From contig NW_024037064.1 in the NCBI RefSeq assembly GCF_015706575.1, positions 4,959,427 to 5,023,426 on the forward strand: 64,000 nt of DNA. Reading direction: 5' to 3'. Numbering within the stretch: the first letter of the stretch is position 1; each line of letters opens with the position of its first letter. The notes beneath the pieces are model-generated. The model saw nothing but the letters and a program-made list of their open reading frames with translations, had not been told where the DNA came from and made no database searches. The stretch comes from Patiria miniata. Its lineage: Eukaryota > Echinodermata > Asteroidea > Valvatida > Asterinidae. Shown one piece after another: positions 12,737 through 22,826 of this stretch. The position numbers were made by a program, and so were the translations under genes.

Positions 12737-12742
12737 TTTATT
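12737..12742 (-). promoter_or_regulatory. putative polyadenylation signal of the TPR-NACHT gene
   Basis: AATAAA on the minus strand about 150 bases downstream of the stop codon, at the same relative place as in copy A. The cleavage site is not determined. Confidence 0.35.
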
Positions 12743-12892
12743 TGTTTTTAACTTATTGGGTTTTTTTGGGGGGGAGGGGAGGGGGTTGCAGAGCATTGAT
12801 TTTACATAAAATGACCCATGATACGTGCTACTTTGTGAACGTGGTGCATTCATAGGGCACAGGGTGGGAGTTATGACTTGGTGGTAGATTAT

Positions 12893-15141
12893 TTAGGCTC
12901 GGAAATCTCCCTCTGCTGTTTCCTTCAGGTGAGGGAGGCCTTGACTGACAACTTGTCTGATGAGCTGAGCATCGAGGCCGATGTTATGAAGTCCCAACCG
13001 ACATAACTTTGGGAAACCTTGGAGATGACCGATGAGAGCCCTCACTGCATCCAAACTGAATGCACTGTCATCAAGGGTAAGCCCTATTAAACCACGCCCA
13101 GCAGGAAGGATGCTGATCAGGTCCTTCACATCATCATCGACCAACCTGCACTTTTCGAGGTGCAAGGTGCCAATGGCTGGCAAGATATGGACATCTCGCA
13201 ACTGTCCATGCAGGTTGATACTATGCAGGTAGAGATAATTAAACCTGCATTCTTCCAGTACCTGCAACACATCAACAACCTCCTCTGGTCTTACTTTTAT
13301 CATGGACAAACTAGGCATGATTTTTTTTTGCATGCGCAAAAAGCTGTGCGATGCAGGCCCCATGTCAAACAACGACTTTTCCCCAATGTAAAACATAATG
13401 TGTAATTGAGCACGGCGCTCTTCTTTCCTCACACCAATTGTTTTCTCTAGGGGACTGAAATCCTCCTTCTCCTCCTCAGACAACATGTAGTGAACAAATA
13501 TCATCTTAGCCGACTCCATGCTGTCACTCAGAAGAATTTCCCTGAAAAGGTTAAGATCCTGCTTTCTTACATGCATGTAAAAGCCTGTATTTTTAAGTGG
13601 TGGAGTGACACGCTTTAAGTAGTAGCTCAGTGATTTCAGGTCTGCATTACTCTCACACTCTACCCTAGTTGGTCTGACAAGTTTGGTAGCCAACTCTTTT
13701 GAACCAGATTCACACAATATCAACCGAGCCAATCTCTGCAGCTTCATCTCATCACCTTGCATCTCTTGTATGTGATCCAGAATGAGACCAGCAGCCTGCA
13801 TGGATCTACCACAACAAAATCTCAGCAGGTATTCCATCGCAAAAACATTTCCTTCTCCAATCTGCTCCAACTGATGACGGAAATTGTTTTCGTCATCTTG
13901 TTGTAGCAATTTCACCAGGTGACATGCTGCAAAGTATTCTTGGATGGACTTGTGGGGGAAAGTGACCAGCACTTTTACATCCAGACCACTCGTGAACGTT
14001 TCACGTAGAACGAAACCCACACGACAACCCTCAGCTAAGCAAGACGGACAATCCTGAAATTCAGTTTCATTGAACATGAGTCTTTCCCCTCTAGAGTCTA
14101 GTAACCCTTGTAATGCAACACGCCCCAAGTCATCAATGATGGGCATCAAGTTTAACATCACCTGATCATCATTCATATCTTTATTGCAGCGCTTGAAAAG
14201 AACAACCGCAAACTTTTCGTACAGCTTGGTAATTCTCTCAGGCAATGACTTTTCATTCTTCCAAACAAGGCACAACATCTGGGAAATGATTGGAATTACA
14301 GCCATCTCCTTGAGATTTGCATTGTCTTCTAGATGTGAAATCAATGCCTCTCCCATGTCAGAATCATCAGAAAGGTTTAATCTGATATATTGATCTCTGT
14401 CTTGTGGTCTGAAGCCACATGTTTCAACCACTGCGTACGGGTTGCTACCCTCCAATACATATTCCATCATGTGTGGTCGAGTAGTTACCAACACAAAACT
14501 TTTTGTAAGGACTCTGCTGTGTAAGATATCTTGAACCCTGTACACGCCCTCCTTAGATTGCAAAACATGAGACGGAATTTCATCTAATCCATCCAACAGC
14601 AAAGCAATGCGTGATTGCTTACCATCAATGATACGTTGCACTGTTGTTTTGTCCAGTTTTGTGTCAATTGGTAGAATTTGGTCAAATATGGCATCCAAGA
14701 CACTGTTTGATTGCATTTGCCTCAGCTTAATCCAAAGCACAAGATCGAATCTACCGAGAAGGGGTTCTGAACTGAGTGTGATGCAGGAGTTTACAACTTT
14801 CACTAACAGGGTTGTTTTACCCGTCCCGGCCCCACCATAAAGAAGAATCTTGATTTCCTTAACTATTTTCTGATTGAACAAATCATCAACGGATTTGAGA
14901 ATTATCTTTTGTGCTTCATCCAAAAATATGTTTTGTTTTAGTAATGTGACCAACCTCTCTGATTTCGTTTTGCCTGAAATGTTCTTTCTGAGATTCAGTG
15001 GAATAAAGAATTCCTCAATACCCACATTACGTGACTGCAGTGTAGGATGTGCAGGAATAGTTGTTGCAGTTTGCTCATAGTTGTCAATAATTTCCTGTTG
15101 CAAATCCTCAAAGGTACCCGATTCCTGGAGTCCGGTGGTTT
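12893..15141 (-). CDS. NACHT-LRR exon (last exon of TPR-NACHT gene)
   Basis: A 2249-nt exon: the acceptor tttctttcag sits just before 15141 and the TAA is at 12895-12893. It enters in phase 1 and codes about 748 residues. The NACHT P-loop is GGAGTGKTT at about residue 102, Walker B LLLDGLDE at about 180, VLVTTRP at about 216, and FPHKSIQEYFAA at about 395. The C-terminus looks like about three weak LRRs. The family is the STAND/NLR class of ATP-dependent oligomerising sensors; the ligand is unknown. The longest ATG-less frame starts at a TTG, so this is an internal or terminal exon rather than a whole gene. The upstream exons at 16396-16509 and 19058-19186 join it in frame. It is almost identical to the copy at 3-1907. 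Confidence 0.93.
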
Positions 15142-16395
15142 CTGAAAGAAATCATGAAATTATAATAAGTAACTGATTTGAGAACTGATAAACATGATTC
15201 CTTACAATCATTCTTTCAAGCTGCATTAACCCTCTCTACTAATGACGTATGAGTAAACTATTCATTAAGTATACATGAACATGATTCATAACAATTCTCT
15301 CAAGCTGCAATTCAACAAATCCGAACAATGTGCATGTCCATTTTTCAACATATTATTTGTTTCTGCAGGCAGCAATTTTTTTTTAACTTCATCCATAATG
15401 TACTCAATTGGTTAAAGTTTCCAATTACGTGCAGTAAAATGTACACTTGGAAATGTTGCGTGAGGATTGTATCCAAAGTTTGCTTCCAAGCGTGCGTCCC
15501 TGAGATCATGATATTGATAAAAGCAGGAAGAAGTTTCGTCTTCAGGGTGTGGACCCACTGATTAGTCCTCAGTGCCTGTTAATTCCAGGGTATATTAAGG
15601 ATGCATATAGGACCTACATGTACCTTTCTCAACAGCACCCCCATCCCCCCCCCCCCAAAAAAGAGGGCAATGCAAGCTGAACAATACCAAACACGACCAG
15701 ATTAAAATTTGTTTATCAAAGACTTTATTCTACAGTAAAATGTAGGTTAAGTAAGTTGCGTATGAACACTTTGAGTTAATTACATTTGTCTTTGAATATA
15801 GTAATGTCACTTAAATGTGGTGGGTAGGTACGTGTACATGTAGATAGTGCTACTAATTTGCAAATTACAAAAGTGACGTCATGATGACCTCATCACCTAA
15901 TTCTTTTAATTAATTTTCGAAACCTTTCACATGTTCTTCTGCTAGCAAAATTTGACATAAAATGCAATCAGATTGACATCAAACTACGTACAGGTTGGCC
16001 CTAGACAAGTGATGTCATGATGACGTCATCAATGGTCTTATGATGTCACCTTAAAGTTGTCTATTTTACAATTTTTTATCTAGAGAACGTAAGTCCAATT
16101 GGGTTGGAACTTTGTATGTTCATGTACATATACAGGTACAGGCACGTGTTAACAGATTAAAACTTGGGGACGTCATGATGACATCATCATGGGTCCAAAT
16201 ACGTTATCCTAAAGGTGCATATTTTAAAGCCCTATATATCTGGAGAACTACAAGAACAGTTAAATAAGTCATGAAACTATGTTCACTACATACATGTGCT
16301 AAAACAGTATACCACCCTCCCCCTGCCCCCCCCCCAATACATTAACACTTGATTTAAGATATCTACTTCATCGCATCAAATAAGATTATATTTAC
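15142..16395 (-). other. intron with CRE-like repeat units
   Basis: This intron separates linker exon 2 from the NACHT exon (donor gtaaat, acceptor ttctttcag). It is non-coding. A short C run is at 15641-15655 and another near 16318-16335. Positions 15870-16190 hold three imperfect units with gacgtcatgatgacgtcatc-like words. Confidence 0.7.
15870..16190. repeat. three imperfect ~150-bp units with tandem ATF/CREB-like palindromes
   Basis: Variants of gtgacgtcatgatgacgtca start at about 15873, 16009 and 16166. TGACGTCA is the consensus binding word of ATF/CREB bZIP factors. Any regulatory role is inference, because this may simply be a satellite-like repeat. Confidence 0.5.
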
Positions 16396-16509
16396 CTGGT
16401 CCCTCTGACAGCTTGTTGTAAATGATATTTACTTCATTTGAACCAACAATGACAGGGTTCTGGCTACCGCTGATGCTTCCTATGATGGCTTCACTTCTTT
16501 GTGGGTAAT
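16396..16509 (-). CDS. linker exon 2 of TPR-NACHT gene (phase 1-1, 114 nt)
   Basis: The acceptor gattgtag lies before 16509 and the donor gtaaatat after 16396. The exon carries 38 codons, phase 1 at both ends, reading YPQRSEAIIGSISGSQNP and then a stretch ending NKLSEGP. I recognise no domain; it is a hydrophilic linker. Both splice sites are sound, and the frame joins the NACHT exon in phase, making Glu at the junction. Confidence 0.7.
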
Positions 16510-19057
16510 CTACAATCAAAAGCAAGAATTAAAATATCCTTCAATTCAATTCAATTAAATAATTAGGGAATAACAGTGTGAGCACCCGGTCTTCACTTTT
16601 GTGTGACTTTTCTTTTGGCGATATTTCCAAACTTTTTGTGTGTTCATGTTTACATACTCCTTGTTTCCAAAATTACAAAGATGCTCGATTTAGAAACAGT
16701 AAATATGTCCCTGTGAGGCGTGTTTACAGAAAATAAATCACATATCCATGCTTTCGTTGTAAACATCCTTAGTATGAACATGTCGTGTTAAGACTTATAA
16801 CGCGCCCGCAGGCCCCGCATAACAACTACATGTATAGAATGCATACACGCACGGAAGTCTTCACACGATGGTGGTTGAGAGCACGTGTACTGATGTATTA
16901 TAAAAAGTTACCGAAGGACTGTTGTTTATTTGGTCAATCATGGCTTACATGATGCTGGATCAACGCTGGTTCAGGGGCCATTTATTCACTTGTTTTTGAA
17001 GCCTGTCTTTATATCACATGTTAATACACCCCCACGTGATCGAGTCTCGACCAATCAGAAGCTATCAACTCTCCAAGGCATTTATTAATGGTTGATTAAA
17101 AACATGTCTGACAGTTAAAAATCGGAAATTTGTACATGTGAACATAATATATGATTTTCAAAAAACAATTATACCAAAACATAATATTACTAAAAACCAA
17201 ACATTAAAATACTTACATTAAAAATAAAAATACTTTAAAAATGTGCGCAAACCATGTAGCCCTACTTTAAAGGGTTTTTTTAAGAACCAAAAGTTCAATT
17301 CAGTTTGTTTATACCGGTATTTAGCCTGTTTACAGATACAAAGAACATTTTTTTCCTTAAAACGATGTTGCATTCGGGTGACGTTATTATCAGATTTGTC
17401 TTTCAATTCATAATGTTTTGCAGGCCAAATTTGTGCACCAACAGTTTATTTGCCAAAAATTGTGCTCGAAAAAATCATGAAATTTGCTCTTTGTTGTCAA
17501 CATCATAATATAGTGTGCTTTGATAATATCCTACTGTTGGCTCTCAGGTACATGTATGTGAAAAACACCATATTTAGGGGTTTTTAAAATATTGTTCAGA
17601 GGATGGAATTTGCATGTAAATCAATTTGGTGATGTAAATCAATATTGTGTTTTTGCTCTTTACAGACGTCAGGCGCAGATCCAGGATTTTTTTAGATGGG
17701 GGGCACAACTTCGGAGAATTTGCTCCAAGAACTTATACGAGCGTGAAGCCCCTGAAAATTTGTGATTCTAGATGCTCTGTGGTGCAATCTGAGGCGATTC
17801 CTGGCCCCTTTACCCCTGAATTCTTTGAGCAAAAGCTTTTAAGATTTTAAGAAGTTACTGTGTACTTCAAAATTGTAAACCATGTATTTTCGTATTCATA
17901 TTTCTTGCATTGTATTTTGGAAAAAGAATCGAATTGACTTAGTTTGTAAACTGTTGCAACAATGCGTTGGGGCATTTGCACCGAGGACTAATGAGAGCGC
18001 GGAGCACAAATGCCTTACGGTGTGGGGTCAGGGGCCCGCTAATAAAGGGCCGCGGGAAATTTTGGATTCAAGATGCTCTGTGGTGCAAATCTGAGGCAAT
18101 TCCTGGCCCCCTTTTCCCCTATAGCCCTGGGTTAAGTGTAAAATGTTTTAAGATACTTCGGATTTTTTTCACTTTCATTTCGGTTTGCGGTAACACATGT
18201 AACATGTAACACATACTCTTGTATTTATAGCCTTTTAAGATTCTTCTGTTCTTCACTTGATAACCATGCATTTCCGTCTGCATATTTATTTTCGTGCATT
18301 TTTTATTTATGAAATAGGAATTGGATAGGCTTTAGTTTGTAACTGTTGAAGGATGAAGGATGGGATAGGCTGCCGAGGACTACTGCGAGGGACAGCGCAG
18401 GTCAACGTGGGTGGAGGCTTACGGCGTGGGGTCCGCGGCCGACGGCGTGGGGTCGGGGCCGGCTTAAGGGCACCGGGAAATTTTTGGATTCTAGATGCTC
18501 TGTTGTTTAAAATACACTGTTGCTTTTACAAGCCTTTTAAGTTTTTTCTGTTCTGCACTTGATAATCATGGATTTTTGTCTGCATAATTATTTTCATGCA
18601 ATTTACTTTTGAAAAGGAATAACTGTATAGACTTCGTTTGTAAACTGATTAAGGATGCTTTCTAATGTTTTGTTTCAAGTTTAAATTGTCAGTGTATCAA
18701 TAAGAACAAACCGCTTGAACATGTACATGTACATTGAGTTCAAGTTTAAAATTGTGTAATTTAATCAAACTACCAGTAAAACAGGGGAGTAATTAGGCCT
18801 CCATGCACACTGGAACTTCACAGATCTCAATGAAAAGTGAAAAGTCCCATTCGATCCCAAGAGCTCCCCTCTCTGGGCTGACAGGGGGCTGGTCGGCAGT
18901 GTGGTCCCCCTTGTTTCAGGGACACTGCAATGCTATATATTGTGCCTAATAGCATCAATGCAAAGGATGGAGGGGAAGGATGCTGTCACTGGGAACCGAT
19001 ATCAGGGCCAGGGGAGTTATAACATGCAGGGTTTACAGACAAATGTTTGTGTCTCAC
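16510..19057 (-). other. intron, with three degenerate G-run element copies at 17.65-18.56 kb
   Basis: This is an intron between the two linker exons. Within 17650-18560 a word like gattctagatgctctgtggtg, followed by caatctgaggcgattcctgg, recurs about three times. It equals the inner part of the hAT-like elements at 32.07 and 55.06 kb, so these are old nested or tandem remnants. I found no exon in the rest. 17647-18562 has several short open frames, which come from the repeat. Confidence 0.6.
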
Positions 19058-19186
19058 CTGGTCTTGGCTGTAGTTGCGGCGGAGGTTGTTGCGTTGGTTC
19101 CTGCTGGGAAGGCTGTCCACTGCCAGACTGAGTCGTTTGTTGATCATCTGGTAGTTGTTGGGTCAGAGCTGCTTGACTGTCTGTTA
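19058..19186 (-). CDS. Gln/Pro-rich linker exon 1 of TPR-NACHT gene (phase 1-1, 129 nt)
   Basis: The acceptor ccgtaaccacag precedes 19186 and the donor gtgagaca follows 19058. It has 43 codons, phase 1 at both ends. About 13 Gln and 8 Pro give a low-complexity, probably disordered spacer (for example QPSQQEPTQQPPPQLQPRP). It would follow the last TPR exon (21194-21313), which also ends in phase 1, and precede the exon at 16396-16509. Without transcripts the joins are inference, but symmetry and splice sites agree. Confidence 0.65.
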
Positions 19187-19700
19187 CTGTGGTTACGGTA
19201 AGAGCAACCCACAAACCAAATTTGAAGTTCCTAAGTAAAGTATTTCTCAAGCATTCATGCTGACAATACAGCAATTAGTGATCTTGACCTAGCTGTCGGC
19301 CCCAAAAGCAACAGGCCTCTTAAGATTATCAAGAACAACAGACAACCCACAAACCAAATTTAAAGCTCCTATGTAATTATTCTCAAGTTATCGCATTGAC
19401 AAGATTTCTATTGTTTTAGCAATAGTGACCTTGACCTTTGACCTGTCGGTCCCAAAAGCAATAGGCTTCTTAAGAGTACCAAAAACAACCCACGAACCAA
19501 ATTTCAAGTTCTTTAATAAGTAAAGTATTTCTCAAGTTAACTCGTTGACAAGATTTCTTTTGTTTTAGCAATAGTAACCTTGACCTTTGACCTGTTGGCC
19601 CCAAAATTAATAGGCCTATTAAGACTATCCAGAACAATCCACAAACGAAATGTCAAGTTCCTAAGTAAAGTATTTATCAAGTTATCGTGCTGAACAAGTA
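19187..19700. repeat. ~140-bp tandem minisatellite with TGACCTTTGACCT words
   Basis: About four imperfect units share acaacccacaaaccaaattt, aagtatttctcaagttat and cttgacctttgacctgt. Two units contain a perfect DR1 pair of TGACCT half-sites (19432-19444 and 19581-19593). A single further unit is near 32830-32920. It lies in the intron directly upstream of linker exon 1. Confidence 0.7.
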
Positions 19701-19734
19701 GGCCATGGATCAGCCTTGGTCAAAAATTTTGGCA

Positions 19735-20350
19735 ACCGGTATCAAATGAGGGTAATAATCGTCATAGCAATTTTGGCAAGGTATACACCTCCATAGTTGG
19801 CAAGGTATACACCTCCATAGTTGGAAAATATGTGACAGCATTGCAGCAGTGCAGCTTTTAATTATTACCCTTTTTCTCAAAATGTCCATCAAAATGCTTG
19901 TTACCACTAGGGCGGTATGCCTTGCGCATGCCAACTATAATCAATTATGCCCTGATTGATACCGACCAAACCCCCTCTGATGGCCGAAATAACGTAAATT
20001 GAGGATTGCATTCCTTGTCCTTTGTTTGCTATGTACATCATTGCTACAGTCATTGCATCACTTGATTTGTACCATCGCATCATTTACCCAATGTCATAGC
20101 AATTGGCAAGGTATACACCTCTATGGCAAGGTATACACCTCGTATGTGACAGCATTGCAGCAGTGCAGCATTATCAAAATGTCCATCAAAATGCTGTTAC
20201 CTCTAGGGCGGTATGCTTGCGCATGCCAACTATAATCAATTATGCCCTGATTTGATACCGACCAAACCCAATGCTGATGGCCGAAAGGGTTAACGGGTGT
20301 AAATTGAGGATTTTCTTTTGTTCCTCTTCCCTTTTCCTTTGTTTGTACTT
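19735..20350. repeat. tandem duplication (~19735-19990 and ~20093-20300)
   Basis: Both halves share ggcaaggtatacacctc, the poly-repeat caaaatgtccatcaaaatgct, and ccaactataatcaattatgccctga. The following piece (20300-20460) recurs at 45390-45560. It is non-coding intron sequence. Confidence 0.65.
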
Positions 20351-20492
20351 TAACTTTTTGCAACAGCTCTCATTGGTTTGTACACATTTTCCAACCAAGG
20401 AGTCCTCGATTCGGTTTCTGTCCTCGATTCATTGATAATGTTGCGTGTGTCCTTGACTTACACCATATACAAAATAATGCAGTGAAACAGAC

Positions 20493-21015
20493 CAGCAGCC
20501 GATTTCACAAAATCTTACGAATTGGCGCAACTCTGCTTGAGCCAAAATTTATTGTGTAAGTTGCGCAACATGACCCATTTCACAAAAGTCACATAGTGCG
20601 TAAGTCCACAAGTTGCGCAATAAATTATGATGTTACTTGCACCATCATTTTAGACGGCATAAGTTGTGTCGTAACGACTGAAAATGACATATTTTACCAG
20701 CATATCAGGAGTGTCACAGAGCTTGTTATTGCACAACTTATCAAGGTTGATACAAGACGGACAAAATAATTTTCAAAATGGCGGGCTGAGGTGATCCAAC
20801 GACTGTTTTGCGAACGAAAAAATTCACACACAAACAGCCGTGGTAAATGCTGCTTTTATCCTCGTCCAAGATGCTTAAATTATTTAAAGCATTGTGAAGC
20901 TGCGCCAAGCTTTGTGAAATCGATCGTAACTTTATTGCGCAGCTGGGCAACAAATTTGTTGCCTAAGTCTTACTCATGGCACAAGCTGCGCACTTTTTCA
21001 TGAAATCGACTGCTG
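20493..21015. mobile_element. inverted-repeat element, cagcagycgatttca ends
   Basis: The left end cagcagccgatttcac faces the right end gaaatcgactgctg. The interior is full of gttgcgcaa words in both orientations, giving a weak overall dyad. It is non-coding and lies in the intron between the TPR and linker exons. Confidence 0.5.
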
Positions 21016-21193
21016 CCCACTGTCATGGCACAACCAACAAAGGGTCTATAGTTAAACCAAAATTCAAGATTATATGAAATGCTGTAAAACAAACATTTTT
21101 GGGATAAGAAACATTCAATTTACATACCTACATTTGTAATTACCTACATTTGTAATTACCTACATTGGTAATTATGGCAGAGTTTTTGCTTAC

Positions 21194-21313
21194 CGTCACC
21201 GAGTCCGATCTCATGAACGCCCGTTGCTTTGACATCGCCCTCACTCAACAGCCTCTCAGCCTCCATATCAGACTTGGCTGCGGACTCGGCTAGATTCACT
21301 TCTGCAATGTAGC
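21194..21313 (-). CDS. TTC12-like exon after the TPRs (phase 1-1, 120 nt)
   Basis: The acceptor cctgcactag precedes 21313 and the donor gtaagc follows 21194. It reads YIAEVNLAESAAKSD, MEAERLLSEG and ends HEIGLGDG, continuing a Gly codon split with the previous exon. This matches the helical segment that follows the TPRs in TTC12 (GYL..VDL....A.L.E..A..LL..G in the vertebrate protein, from memory of the family). TTC12 then continues into armadillo repeats, but here the next in-phase exons lead toward a NACHT domain and no armadillo coding is seen down to 12.9 kb. Confidence 0.75.
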
Positions 21314-21976
21314 CTAGTGCAGGGGTGAGATTGTTGGAAAATGAAAAAAATCCACAAAAATTATCAGCAAATAAATGCACTGTGGATCTGCAAACATTTC
21401 AACTCATTTGAATACGTGTCCTGAATGACTTCACATTAGCTTCAGTTCGCATTCACATTCACATGTGTGATGCGATCAAACTAAATGAGTCGTTAATTGT
21501 CGGCAATTATGATTTTAAGATACAGCCCAAAATAGTTCAGTCAGGGTGAAAATTTCAAAATTGACTTTTTTGTAAAATAAGAAGGCTACATATGTCCTCT
21601 TTCATGTCAATTTTTTTTCCGGAGAAAATATCACGATAAAGTATTCAAAACGTGACATTTTTGCTAAGGAGTAACAAATTTATGTCAATAACTTGAAATA
21701 AAGCATGTTTATTGTTGTGTAATAAACACTTCAATTTTGAATCGTTGATTTCTCCGTTTGAGTCTCTGTTTTCTTGTTTCAAATCTGCCTGTGTTCCAAG
21801 TCCCATAACTTCTGAATGGAAGGTCCTATTCACATGGGGTTTTCACCAAATATAAACTGAGATACAGCTCTATTCAATAATGTAAAAAAAAACCACAACA
21901 TTTGATAAGGGCCGACAAATGACTCATTTAGTTGCATCACATGTTTTTGCATTTGGCCTGAAGACTGCTGACCCAC
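21314..21976 (-). other. intron between TTC12-like exons
   Basis: AT-rich intron with no repeat or frame that I recognise. Confidence 0.6.
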
Positions 21977-22169
21977 CTGCGACTTTACTTTCGTACTTCT
22001 CGTCAATCTTGGTGATTTCTTTGTAAGTCGTAACAGCCACCTCGTAATCCTTCAGTCCCTGTTGGGCCTTGCCAAGGTGCACCAATGCCTTGACGTTGTT
22101 TGGTTCCAACTGCAAGGCAGTCCGGCAGTCCTCCATTGCCTCTGTAAACTTTCCCAATTTGTTGTAAGC
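21977..22169 (-). CDS. TTC12-like TPR exon 2 (phase 0 to 1, 193 nt)
   Basis: The acceptor ttccccccaag precedes 22169 and the donor gtgggt follows 21977. It codes AYNKLGKFTEAMEDCRTALQ followed by LEPNNVKALVHLGKAQQG and a third helix pair ending KYESKVA. These are the second half of TPR2 and all of TPR3, with the usual G/A and P positions. The phase-0 join with the previous exon gives NRAQ/AYNKLGKF, which is exactly the TPR pattern and matches NRAQAYMKL in TTC12. TPRs bind protein partners; TTC12 itself is a cytoplasmic dynein-arm assembly factor. Confidence 0.85.
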
Positions 22170-22635
22170 CTTGGGGGGAAATAAGTGAAAAGATGGGATT
22201 CAAATTTGCCACACAGTGAACAACGAAGTGATGCGTGTCTCAATAGGATAACATGTGTGACGCCTTGAATTAATCGTCTGCCTTATGTGCAGTACTACAA
22301 AAACAAACATGCAGGATGAGTTGGCCCCCCTCCCAAAATGATATGTTTTCCTTTCTTTTTTTCCCCTTTATATGAAAAATTTTCAGGAAATAAATTAAAA
22401 CGTTGCGTATCTCTCTCACAAGCCATCAGCAACGTTCATGATGTTGCGTATCTCTCACAAACCTTCACCTCCACTTGCCTCTCTCCACCCAGGAGTACAC
22501 ATGTAAATGCGTAAGGGTATTACTTGGGGAGCAACCTACAGTCATGACAATGGACTCATCCAGGGGGAATAGAAATATTCTCAGTCATTTCATGAATACG
22601 GAGATCTTGGCTCGTAACGGACTTGACTTGTTTAC
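22170..22635 (-). other. intron between TPR exons 1 and 2
   Basis: A 466-base intron with both splice sites clear. It contains a duplicated word, cgttgcgtatctctct, near 22400-22460. Nothing else is recognised. Confidence 0.7.
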
Positions 22636-22826
22636 CTGTGCCCTGTTGGTGTACAGCACCACAAAGTCTTTTAGACGCTCCAGGCCCTGTGTGTAGAGCT
22701 CAACGGCTCGTGTGTAATTGCTCTTCTTGAACGCTTGGTTCCCCTGATCTTTCAGAGCCGTCGCCTCTGCTTTACGCTTCTCTGCGGGCTTGTTGGCGTC
22801 TGCTTCCAGGGCTTTCATGACATTAT
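22636..22826 (-). CDS. TTC12-like TPR exon 1 (phase 1 to 0, 191 nt)
   Basis: The acceptor ctttttttcag precedes 22826 and the donor gtaaacaag follows 22636. It reads NVMKALEADANKPAEKR, then ALKDQGNQAFKKSNYTRAV and LYTQGLERLKDF, ending VVLYTNRAQ. The first TPR (G-N-x-A-F … Y-x-x-A … Y) is textbook, and the combination of a basic lead-in plus EGLEKLKD-like and LYTNRAQ-like words is diagnostic of TTC12. It enters in phase 1, as the upstream micro-exons would require. The start codon is upstream and not identified, although the internal Met could serve as a start. Confidence 0.85.

Larger units (their letters stand above)
9730..14799 (-). repeat. duplicated block A' (inverted copy of 1-4880)
   Basis: The reverse complement of this block aligns with 4880-1. 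It contains the family-1 MITE at 10175-10445 and the NLR exon. Positions 10446-12892 are the 3' flank of that exon, with no other coding sequence. A segment near 10500-10620 that is missing from block A near 4100 is present both here and in block B (49.2-49.35 kb). Confidence 0.9.
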
